From Chloroflexota bacterium (lineage in GTDB: Bacteria; Chloroflexota; Dehalococcoidia; Dehalococcoidales; UBA2162): DNA of 9,183 nucleotides. Position numbers and translations under genes: made by a program. Shown in pieces: positions 1 to 6,322 of the stretch. The notes under the pieces are model-generated. The model was given only the letters and a program-made list of their open reading frames with translations. It had not been told where the DNA came from and ran no database searches. The DNA lies in contig JACQOM010000085.1 of assembly GCA_016202525.1 (NCBI GenBank), forward strand, positions 1-9,183, written 5' to 3'. The stretch's first letter is position 1. The number at the start of each line of letters is the position of its first letter.

Positions 1-1
1 A

Positions 2-61
2 TATGAGGTAGCGAGGGATGCGACTAAATCTTCTTGCTATCTTTCCCGCTCAGTTTGCTAA
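2..61 (+). CDS. Possible C-terminal end of an upstream gene (partial)
   Basis: One plus-strand frame is open from the left edge to a TAA at 59-61, giving about 19 residues that end in SRSVC. The stop touches the ribosome binding site of the next gene, a spacing typical of an operon junction. The other two plus frames close within the first 11 bases. I recognise no family in so short a tail. A frame of 19 codons can easily be open by chance, so this could also be untranslated leader. Confidence 0.22.
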   Translation, partial: YEVARDATKSSCYLSRSVC

Positions 62-66
62 GGAGG
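61..66 (+). promoter_or_regulatory. Shine-Dalgarno site that fixes the TTG start of ino1
   Basis: A perfect AGGAGG sits 11 bases upstream of the TTG at 78. No in-frame ATG or GTG lies close by: the ATG at 67-69 is out of frame. The site therefore supports TTG as the real start, which also matches the family's N-terminus, a short lead before the dinucleotide-binding glycine motif. Confidence 0.75.
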
Positions 67-77
67 ATGGTTAAGCT

Positions 78-1199
78 TTGGGTAAGATAAATGTAGCCGT
101 TATCGGAGTTGGTAACTGTGCCTCGTCACTGGTTCAGGGTGTTTACTATTACAGGAATGCAAAAGAGACTGAGACTGTACCGGGGCTGATGCATGTTAAT
201 CTGGGCGGATACCACATCAGCGATATCAATTTCGTGGCCGCCTTCGATATCGATAGAAATAAGGTCGGCAAGGACCTTGCCGAGGCGATTTTTACTAAAC
301 CAAATAATACCATCAAATTTAGTGATGTGCCCGTTTCAGGGATAAAAGTTCAGCGCGGCATGACTCATGACGGACTAGGCAAATATCTCTCTGAAGTAAT
401 TCAGAAGGCGCCTGGCCAGACTGCCAATATCGTCAAAATCCTTAAGGACACCAAGGCCGATGTAGTGCTTAACTACCTGCCCGTCGGCAGCGAATCGGCT
501 ACCAAATGGTATGTCGAGCAGATATTACAAGCCGGTTGCGGGATGGTCAACTGTATTCCGGTCTTTATCGCGAGCCATAAAGACTGGGGCGACCGTTTCG
601 CGGAGCACGGTCTGCCAATCATAGGAGATGATATCAAATCCCAGGTCGGCGCTACCATCACCCACCGCGTTTTGACCAGGCTCTTTAGAGACCGGGGTGT
701 CAAGCTCCTGCATACTTATCAATTGAACTTCGGGGGCAATACTGATTTCCTCAATATGCTGGAACGGGAACGTCTTGAGTCCAAAAAGATTTCCAAGACC
801 AACTCTGTTACTTCGCAGCTCGATTACAAGATGAACCCGGATGATATTCATGTTGGTCCCAGTGACTACGTGCCCTGGCTTCTCGACCGCAAGTTCTGCT
901 ATATCAAGATGGAGGGGCAGACTTTTGGTGACGTTCCCTTGAATCTGGAGGTCAAGATGGAAGTCTGGGACAGCCCGAACTCAGCCGGTGTGGTCATTGA
1001 CGCTATCCGCTGTTGTAAGCTGGCTCTGGACCGGGGATTAAAGGGAGCGCTGACCGGTCCCTCAGCCTACTTTATGAAGTCGCCACCTATTCAGTATACC
1101 GATGATGAAGCTCGCCGGATGGTAGAGGAGTTCATTACGGCTAATCGGGCGGAAAAAGCAACTTCTGCTGCCAGAGGCCGTAGTAAGGCGGGCCATTGA
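78..1199 (+). CDS. ino1: myo-inositol-1-phosphate synthase (inositol-3-phosphate synthase)
   Basis: This cytosolic NAD-dependent enzyme converts glucose-6-phosphate to 1L-myo-inositol-1-phosphate, the source of all cellular inositol. The 373 residues match in length and motifs the short actinobacterial type (M. tuberculosis Ino1, about 367) rather than the longer eukaryotic form. Visible features are the N-terminal dinucleotide fold ([10 protein letters not shown], residues 8-17), LPVGSE (134-139), the signature [15 protein letters not shown] (183-197), [13 protein letters not shown] (216-228), and the lysine-rich active-site segment SKKISKT (235-241). [11 protein letters not shown] follows near the C-terminal part. 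It starts with TTG at 78 behind a strong AGGAGG. It heads a four-gene plus-strand run, and the two following genes use inositol phosphate in lipid synthesis. The last 15 or so residues are basic and look like a loose tail. The identification is firm. Confidence 0.96.
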   Translation: MGKINVAVIGVGNCASSLVQGVYYYRNAKETETVPGLMHVNLGGYHISDINFVAAFDIDRNKVGKDLAEAIFTKPNNTIKFSDVPVSGIKVQRGMTHDGLGKYLSEVIQKAPGQTANIVKILKDTKADVVLNYLPVGSESATKWYVEQILQAGCGMVNCIPVFIASHKDWGDRFAEHGLPIIGDDIKSQVGATITHRVLTRLFRDRGVKLLHTYQLNFGGNTDFLNMLERERLESKKISKTNSVTSQLDYKMNPDDIHVGPSDYVPWLLDRKFCYIKMEGQTFGDVPLNLEVKMEVWDSPNSAGVVIDAIRCCKLALDRGLKGALTGPSAYFMKSPPIQYTDDEARRMVEEFITANRAEKATSAARGRSKAGH

Positions 1200-1251
1200 A
1201 ACGTGTTTTCCAGCGGACCTTAAACCTGTGGTAAGCTTTCCCAAACAGGTT

Positions 1252-2418
1252 ATGAAAATAGCATTGGTCTCGCCTTATGACTTTGCCTACCCTGGTGGCG
1301 TCGCCAATCATATTGCGGCGCTAGACCGCTGTTTTACCCGTATGGGTCATGAGGTAAGGGTTATCGCTCCGGCATCGAAAGCGGTCACTGCTTTCGGCGA
1401 CCGGTTTATACCAATCGGTAAGTCCCGCGCTATTCCTACCAGCGGTTCCATTGCCCGTATTACGATATCACTAAGATTGGCTTCGGCAATAAAGGCTGTT
1501 CTCGGCCGTGAGAATTTCGACATCGTCCACCTTCATGAGCCTTTTATGCCGATGCTGTGCAGCGCCGTTCTCCGTTTCTCCGATAAACCCAACATCGGTA
1601 CTTTCCATGCCTGTGACGGGAAGCCCGGTTATAATTTAGGCTGGCCTATCGGCGCCATGATATTGAAGAGACGGCTTCGTAAGCTTGACGGTAAGATTGC
1701 TGTGTCCAAACCAGCTAAGGATTTTGCCAGTAAATATGTCCCGGGATACTACAATGTTATTCCTAACGGTGTTGATTTGGAGCATTTTTCTCCCGATGTA
1801 GCTCCGATCAAAGAGTACTGTGATGGCAAGAAGAACATCCTGTTTGTCGGGCGTTTAGAGAGACGTAAAGGCTTGAACTATCTCATCAAAGCCTACCGGC
1901 AGGTTAAACTGGAGGTGCCTGATTCGCGGCTTATCGTGGTGGGTCCCGGTTCCAGACCGCGCAAGAAGTATCAGCGGTGGATTAAGCGGTGGGGTTTAGC
2001 CGATGTCGTTTTTGTCGGCTATGCGGACTATGATGAATTGCCCCGCTATTACAAGACGGCGGATATTTTCTGTTCTCCGGCTACCGGTCGTGAGAGTTTC
2101 GGCATTGTTTTACTGGAAGCTATGGCTATGGGGAAACCGATTGTCGCCAGTAATATAGAGGGTTATGCCAGCGTGGTGACGCATGGTAAAGAAGGGTTAC
2201 TGGTACCGCCCAAAGATACAGGGGCATTAGCTCAGACACTGGTCTCACTGCTGAAGGATGGGAAACTAAGGCAGCAACTGGGAGCCACAGGTAGGGCTAA
2301 AGCAGGAGAATATAGCTGGGAGCGTGTTGCCCAGAGGGTATATGATTGCTACGTCAGGGTCATTGGTGAAGCTCCTCAGAGAAAATTGTCCCGTGACCTT
2401 GAAGCCCTGTCAGTTTGA
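1252..2418 (+). CDS. GT4 glycosyltransferase, PimA-like (phosphatidylinositol mannosyltransferase)
   Basis: This is a GT-B fold glycosyltransferase of family GT4, probably acting at the cytoplasmic membrane face to move mannose from GDP-mannose to the inositol of a phosphatidylinositol lipid. It has 388 residues from the ATG at 1252. The frame is open to a GTG at 1228, but the ATG gives the family's usual beginning (MKIALVSPYDF followed by the PGGV glycine loop, residues 14-17). Other motifs are HLHEP (93-97), TFHA with His119, IPNGVD (170-175), FVGRLERRKG (198-207, supplying Arg201 and Lys206), and the ESFGIVLLE EX7E motif (281-289). His119, the Arg/Lys pair and EX7E correspond to catalytic and donor-binding residues of mycobacterial PimA. 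Its position between ino1 and a CDP-alcohol phosphatidyltransferase supports the lipid role. The sugar and acceptor are inferred: GT4 members share these motifs across many substrates. No strong ribosome binding site is visible before either start. Confidence 0.85.
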   Translation: MKIALVSPYDFAYPGGVANHIAALDRCFTRMGHEVRVIAPASKAVTAFGDRFIPIGKSRAIPTSGSIARITISLRLASAIKAVLGRENFDIVHLHEPFMPMLCSAVLRFSDKPNIGTFHACDGKPGYNLGWPIGAMILKRRLRKLDGKIAVSKPAKDFASKYVPGYYNVIPNGVDLEHFSPDVAPIKEYCDGKKNILFVGRLERRKGLNYLIKAYRQVKLEVPDSRLIVVGPGSRPRKKYQRWIKRWGLADVVFVGYADYDELPRYYKTADIFCSPATGRESFGIVLLEAMAMGKPIVASNIEGYASVVTHGKEGLLVPPKDTGALAQTLVSLLKDGKLRQQLGATGRAKAGEYSWERVAQRVYDCYVRVIGEAPQRKLSRDLEALSV

Positions 2419-2424
2419 GAAGAG

Positions 2425-2430
2425 AAGGGG
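2425..2430 (+). promoter_or_regulatory. Shine-Dalgarno site supporting the TTG start at 2439
   Basis: AAGGGG lies 8 bases before a TTG at 2439. The longer alternative, a TTG at 2415 that overlaps the stop of the preceding gene, has no purine-rich site in front of it. I therefore prefer 2439, which removes eight N-terminal residues. Confidence 0.5.
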
Positions 2431-2438
2431 AAGACTGC

Positions 2439-3080
2439 TTGGACAATCAGACAGCTGTTTTAGAAAAAAGGTCGGCGGCGAAGCTATCCGAAGCTCGTAA
2501 AACCATAGCTTTTTATCTCACCACCCCCGTAGTCCGAATTCTGGCTAAGATGCGGGTTGCCCCAGATGTTATCAGCTGGTTGGGGTTGGTGGTGACCGGT
2601 GGCGCAGTGGTGCTTATTGTTACCGGCCATCTTTTTGCCGCCGGCTGGGCAGTGCTTCTGTCCAGTTTTTTCGATACCCTGGATGGCGCGCTGGCGCGTT
2701 ATACTGACCGGACTACCCGTTTTGGCGCTGTACTTGACTCTACGCTTGACCGTGTGGCGGAGGCGGCCATTCTGGTGGGCATCCTGGTCTTTTCTGTCCT
2801 GTACGCTAATGAACGTCCGGTTTTGATGGTTTTACTGGTCAGCGTTGCTCTGGTCAGCTCTTTCCTGGTGAGCTATGTCAGGGCCAGGGCGGAAGGAATG
2901 GATGTGGAATGTGAGGTGGGACTATTTACTCGGACCGAGAGGGTGGTTGTGCTGGTGCTGGGACTGTTACTGAGCGGGCTTAATTATGCATTGATTACTG
3001 CCATGTCTATTATCGCCGTATTAAGCGTTATTACCTTTGTCCAGAGGTTACTTTATGCCTGGCAACAAACAAGAAGTTAG
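2439..3080 (+). CDS. CDP-alcohol phosphatidyltransferase, probable phosphatidylinositol-phosphate synthase
   Basis: This integral membrane enzyme transfers a phosphatidyl group from a CDP-lipid to an alcohol, here most likely inositol phosphate made by the ino1 product. It has 213 residues from the TTG at 2439. The family signature is complete: DTLDGALAR at 79-87, eight residues, then GAVLDSTLD at 96-104, giving metal ligands Asp79, Asp82, Asp100 and Asp104. The DSTLDR ending resembles phosphatidylinositol-phosphate and archaetidylinositol-phosphate synthases, whereas phosphatidylglycerophosphate synthases usually show DPxADK. Hydrophobic stretches near residues 45-65, 66-78, 108-130, 131-150, 168-186 and 190-206 fit a six-helix membrane protein. 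Its start lies about 20 bp after the glycosyltransferase stop. If the head group is inositol phosphate, a separate phosphatase is needed to make phosphatidylinositol, and none is in the window. The family is certain; the substrate is inference. Confidence 0.85.
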   Translation: MDNQTAVLEKRSAAKLSEARKTIAFYLTTPVVRILAKMRVAPDVISWLGLVVTGGAVVLIVTGHLFAAGWAVLLSSFFDTLDGALARYTDRTTRFGAVLDSTLDRVAEAAILVGILVFSVLYANERPVLMVLLVSVALVSSFLVSYVRARAEGMDVECEVGLFTRTERVVVLVLGLLLSGLNYALITAMSIIAVLSVITFVQRLLYAWQQTRS

Positions 3081-3100
3081 CCGTTTTTAGGGGGAAGAAG

Positions 3101-4384
3101 ATGCCGGTTATTGCGGTTATCGGTGCTCAATGGGGGGATGAGGGGAAGGGTAAGGTGGTCGACCTGCTTACTGAAAAAGCAGAAATGGTAGTCCGTTTCT
3201 CTGGTGGTGATAATGCCGGGCATACCGTAATTAATCCCTGGGGTAAGTTTGCGTTACATCTGGTCCCTGCCGGTATTTTTTCTCCCAAGGCTGTTTGCCT
3301 CATCGGTAATGGGGTAGTGATTAATCCGGGCGCCTTGATTGAGGAGATAGGCGTGCTTAATAGAGCCGGAGTAGATACCAGCCGGTTGTTTATCAGCGAC
3401 CGGGCTAATCTGATTATGCCTTATCACGTTCTGTTCGATGGGCTGGAGGAGAAATGGCGGGGTGGTAAAGCAATAGGCACTACCGGCAAGGGCATCGGGC
3501 CGGCGTTCTCTGACAAAGCTGCCAGGCTGGGTATCAGGACCGGCGACCTTCTGGATAAAAAGGCTTTGCTGGAGCGGCTGCGCCCCATACTCGACTACAA
3601 AAATGCTATTTTGACTAAGGTTTACGGGGTCAGTCCCCTTTCTCTGGATGAAGTATACCGTCAGTATTGCGGGTATGCGGAATGTCTGGCTTCTTATATC
3701 AGGGAGACAACCGGCATGCTCGAGGAAGCGGTAGACCGGGGGGACATGGTTCTGCTGGAAGGGGCACAGGGGTCTTTGCTTGACCCTGACTTTGGGACTT
3801 ATCCTTATACTACTTCCTCTTCACCACTGGCCGGGGGTGGTTGTTTGGGTGCGGGATTAGGACCTTCGCGGATTAGTGCTGTTCTTGGTGTCTTTAAGGC
3901 TTACTGTACCCGTGTTGGCAGCGGGCCAATTCCTACCGAACTCGATGATGAAACCGGACAGATGATTAGAGACCGTGCCCAGGAGTATGGGGCTACTACC
4001 GGACGGCCGCGCCGCTGTGGCTGGTTCGATGGTGTTGCCGCCCGTTTTAGCGCCAGAATCAATGGTTTTACGGCGGCAGCCATTACCCGCCTTGATATTC
4101 TGGATACTTTGCCCAGCATAAAACTGTGCGTAGGCTATAAGCTGGATGGTAAAACTATCGATTATTTCCCCAGCAGTATCGCCGCTTTAGACCGGTGTCA
4201 GCCTGTTTATGAAGAGCTGCCCGGCTGGCAGGTCCCGACCACGCATATCCGACAATACGAGAGGCTGCCGCTGCAAGCCCGCAAGTATATTGCCCGGTTG
4301 GAAGAGTTCGTTTCCTGCCCGGCCAATCTTGTCTGTGTCGGGCCTGAGCGTGAGCAGTCTATCTTGAGGAAGCCGCTAGTATAA
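3101..4384 (+). CDS. purA: Adenylosuccinate synthase
   Basis: This cytosolic enzyme joins IMP and aspartate using GTP to form adenylosuccinate, the first committed step from IMP to AMP. The 427 residues are the normal family length. The N-terminal P-loop-like motif QWGDEGKGK (residues 10-18) supplies catalytic Asp13, and NAGHT supplies His41. GTTGKGIGPA, EGAQG, the GSGPIPTE segment and TTGRPRRCGWFD follow in the expected order. The ATG at 3101 has an AGGGGG-type ribosome binding site six bases upstream. It follows the phosphatidyltransferase by 20 bp on the same strand, so it is probably read from the same transcript, with no obvious metabolic link to inositol lipids. It ends at the convergent junction with the minus-strand block. 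Confidence 0.97.
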   Translation: MPVIAVIGAQWGDEGKGKVVDLLTEKAEMVVRFSGGDNAGHTVINPWGKFALHLVPAGIFSPKAVCLIGNGVVINPGALIEEIGVLNRAGVDTSRLFISDRANLIMPYHVLFDGLEEKWRGGKAIGTTGKGIGPAFSDKAARLGIRTGDLLDKKALLERLRPILDYKNAILTKVYGVSPLSLDEVYRQYCGYAECLASYIRETTGMLEEAVDRGDMVLLEGAQGSLLDPDFGTYPYTTSSSPLAGGGCLGAGLGPSRISAVLGVFKAYCTRVGSGPIPTELDDETGQMIRDRAQEYGATTGRPRRCGWFDGVAARFSARINGFTAAAITRLDILDTLPSIKLCVGYKLDGKTIDYFPSSIAALDRCQPVYEELPGWQVPTTHIRQYERLPLQARKYIARLEEFVSCPANLVCVGPEREQSILRKPLV

Positions 4385-4406
4385 ACGGCGATACAAAATA
4401 TCCCGC

Positions 4407-4437
4407 CACCCTGATACCCTTCGCTACGCTCAGGGTG
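4407..4437. repeat. Palindromic intergenic repeat of the 'HPERSEG' type
   Basis: Perfect 8-bp arms CACCCTGA (4407-4414) and TCAGGGTG (4430-4437) enclose a 15-base loop. The loop begins with a second copy of the ACCCT arm (4416-4420), which can pair instead with AGGGT at 4432-4436, so two alternative hairpins are possible. On the minus strand CACCCTGAGCGTAGCGAAGG can be read as HPERSEG, a string well known to me from spurious proteins predicted across interspersed repeats in many bacterial genomes. The element is the main structure in the 141-bp gap between the ends of purA and the cupin gene. No run of T follows the stem on either strand, so it is not a standard intrinsic terminator, though it could still stabilise or end both convergent transcripts. 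Confidence 0.7.
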
Positions 4438-4525
4438 ACACGAATATGGTACCTTTTGAGGCAAATTCTATAACGGCAAAAGCGTACGTGAATCTGGATT
4501 GAGTTTGCTCTGCATCGTACGGTCT

Positions 4526-4930
4526 CTATGGCTTGACAAATACCGACCTGCCTCCGGTCTCGCCGGTGGCTGCCGCACCGATGCGCAGTAGTTTGGCTTT
4601 ACTTTTGCCTACATTTCTGAGAGCATGGACGACATTGGTCGGGCAGTATATTAGCGTATCCGGGCCGACTATTTCTTCTTTCCCGGAAAGTGAGGCAGCA
4701 ATTTCACCGCTTATCACGTAGTAGGCGTGGTCGCAGACAGGAATGAGTTCATGGAAATGGGGGTCGATGGCTCCCCCCGGCTCGATTTCATCGAGTACCA
4801 CCCTCAAGTGCAGGGAGCCTTTCTCTTCAGGGCGGATTAACTCGTAGGCGGCTAACCCTGAATGTCCTTCCAGGTCAGTTATTGCCTTTTTATCCTTAGC
4901 TTTGCTGATGAGCCCGTTGATGGCGACCAT
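4526..4930 (-). CDS. Small single-domain cupin protein
   Basis: This is a 134-residue soluble protein with one conserved beta-barrel cupin domain at about residues 45-118. Motif 1 shows His58-Phe-His60-Glu61 and then YVISGE (71-76); motif 2 shows CPTNVVHALRN (96-106) with His102. His58, His60 and His102 could bind a metal. The motif is slightly altered: seven residues separate His60 from His68, and His68 takes the place that is usually glutamate before the six residues leading to Gly75, so the fourth ligand is uncertain. The ATG at 4930 has AGGAG five bases upstream. It is the last gene of the minus-strand run, 147 bp after the preceding gene, so it may have its own promoter. The function is not known; sugar-binding, dioxygenase or sensory roles are all possible. 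Confidence 0.82.
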   Translation of the reverse strand: MVAINGLISKAKDKKAITDLEGHSGLAAYELIRPEEKGSLHLRVVLDEIEPGGAIDPHFHELIPVCDHAYYVISGEIAASLSGKEEIVGPDTLIYCPTNVVHALRNVGKSKAKLLRIGAAATGETGGRSVFVKP

Positions 4931-5077
4931 CTTTTCTCCTTTCGCTCTCGCTTGATTCTCAATTAATAGAGGCTACACGGGACTTACCAGGATAACTCCT
5001 ATCTGAAAGGTGTGCGGAATAAACCAGAGAGAAATGCTCTGCCAGTGCCGGCAGCGACCAGATTGCCGGGCTCAGGT

Positions 5078-5386
5078 TTATCCGTTAGGGAACAGCTCCC
5101 GGAAAGCCGGTGCGGCGGTGTAGACGCTGCCGACGCCATTGATATAGAAGGCAACTCTTAGTGCTTCGGCGACCTCTGCCTTGGTGGCGCCGACTTTTAA
5201 GGCTTGCTGGGCTAAGGATTTTACCCCCGATGTCGTTCCGGCAGCCGCATCCAGAGCCATGGCGATGAGCAGTTTAACCTTGCGGGATAAGGCTCCATCG
5301 GATAGAGCCAGTTCATTGGTGTTATGAATAAGTTTGGAGAACTGCGGGTCGAGCGTCTCAAAAATCTGTAAGGGTGATTCTGCCAT
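5078..5386 (-). CDS. Carboxymuconolactone decarboxylase/AhpD-fold protein without cysteines
   Basis: This is a 102-residue helical protein of the carboxymuconolactone decarboxylase family. The family pattern is visible in KVKLLIAMALDAAAG (residues 36-50), a helix ending in KSLAQQALKVGATKAEVAEA (56-75), and a C-terminal hydrophobic helix. In AhpD-type members the middle segment carries a redox CxxC followed by a histidine. Here the corresponding stretch reads AGTTSGVK and the whole protein has no cysteine, so a thiol peroxidase or disulfide mechanism is excluded for this chain. The ATG at 5386 has a strong AGGAGG six bases upstream. The gene begins 30 bp after dapA and is probably cotranscribed. 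I cannot assign a reaction. True carboxymuconolactone decarboxylation is unlikely from context, since no aromatic degradation genes lie nearby. Confidence 0.82.
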   Translation of the reverse strand: MAESPLQIFETLDPQFSKLIHNTNELALSDGALSRKVKLLIAMALDAAAGTTSGVKSLAQQALKVGATKAEVAEALRVAFYINGVGSVYTAAPAFRELFPNG

Positions 5387-5416
5387 TTTTCGCCTCCTCT
5401 TTAGATACTTACGTGT

Positions 5417-6322
5417 TTATCTTGCCGGCACACCTATCGGCAGGTCGATTTTGTAGTTTTTAAGAGTGTCCCTGATGATGGCGGCTGATTTTTCGTCGGG
5501 TTCGGTAAGCGGCATACGCGGTTTGCCGACATTGAAGCCGATGTGATTGAGAGCGTATTTCACCGGTATAGGATTGGCGACAACGAAGAGGGCGTTAATC
5601 AGAGGCAGCAAGTTACGATGGATAGCCGCAGCTTCAGCAGTCTTGCCGTCAATAAAATAATTAACCATCTGGCTAATTTGCTTGCCGACAAGGTGAGAGG
5701 CAACACTGACTATTCCATAGCCACCTATCGCCAGTATGGGCAGGGTATCAGCATCATTGCCACTCCAGACGAGAAATCCTTCTCTGGCCTGGCTGATTAT
5801 TTTGGCAATCTGCTCCAGGTTAGCGCTGGCCTCTTTTATTCCGATGATGTTGTCTATCTGGCTCAGCTTGACGGCTGTTTCCGGTAAGAGGTTTCTGACG
5901 GTGCGAGAAGGCACGTTATAAATGATACAGGGCAGGCTGGTACTGTTGGCGATTGTCTTGAAATGCTGGTAAAGGCCTTCCTGGGTGGGGTTATTATAAT
6001 AGGGGACTACCAGCAGACAAGCATCGACGCCGATTCGTTCCGCCTCTTTGGTCGCTTCCAGTGCTTCGGCGGTGCTGTTGCTGCCCGTGCCGGCGATTAC
6101 CGCCCCGCGCTTGCCGACGGCTGATTTCACCTCTTTGAACAGGCGCAGTTCCTCTTCCCGAACGAGAGTGGGTGATTCTCCGGTGGTACCGACGACCACC
6201 AGTCCTTCACTGCCGGAGTCCAGCAGAGCTAGCGCTAGTTTTTTGGCTTGTTCGTAATCGACTTCTCCCTTGGCATTAAAGGGAGTTACCATGGCTGTCA
6301 GCAACCGCCCTAACTTTTTCAT
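5417..6322 (-). CDS. dapA: 4-hydroxy-tetrahydrodipicolinate synthase
   Basis: This cytosolic class I aldolase condenses pyruvate with aspartate-4-semialdehyde, the first step specific to the diaminopimelate/lysine branch. The 301 residues are close to the usual length of about 292. Visible landmarks are GTTGES (residues 45-50, with the Thr46-Thr47 pair), PYYNNPTQEG (107-116), YNVPSRT (135-141, with Tyr135 and Arg140), and GIKEAS (161-166) with Lys163 as the pyruvate Schiff-base lysine. These match E. coli Tyr133, Arg138 and Lys161, so this is a true DapA rather than a sialic acid or glucarate relative; the neighbours asd and dapB agree. The ATG at 6322 lies inside the 3' end of asd, and its AGGAGG is there too, which implies coupled translation. 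No lysine riboswitch is visible upstream. Confidence 0.96.
   Translation of the reverse strand: MKKLGRLLTAMVTPFNAKGEVDYEQAKKLALALLDSGSEGLVVVGTTGESPTLVREEELRLFKEVKSAVGKRGAVIAGTGSNSTAEALEATKEAERIGVDACLLVVPYYNNPTQEGLYQHFKTIANSTSLPCIIYNVPSRTVRNLLPETAVKLSQIDNIIGIKEASANLEQIAKIISQAREGFLVWSGNDADTLPILAIGGYGIVSVASHLVGKQISQMVNYFIDGKTAEAAAIHRNLLPLINALFVVANPIPVKYALNHIGFNVGKPRMPLTEPDEKSAAIIRDTLKNYKIDLPIGVPAR

Noticed and set aside
1..77. Promoter or riboswitch upstream of ino1
   Set aside because: The stretch is short, has no recognisable -35/-10 pair or conserved riboswitch core, and may be the end of an upstream gene.
525..851. Minus-strand open frame of 108 codons inside ino1
   Set aside because: It lies wholly inside a strongly supported gene and its translation has no family features; it is an antisense shadow.
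4533..4546. TTGACA-like hexamer just inside the cupin gene as a possible plus-strand promoter
   Set aside because: There is no suitable -10 box at the right distance and no plus-strand gene downstream.
4952..4962. Small inverted repeat TTGA-TTC-TCAA upstream of the cupin gene as an operator
   Set aside because: Four-base arms are expected by chance, and no regulator gene or promoter elements support it.
5048..5069. CCGGCA/TGCCGG hairpin after the AhpD-like gene as a terminator
   Set aside because: The stem is only six pairs with a 10-base loop and no T-run follows on the minus strand, so I cannot support an intrinsic terminator.
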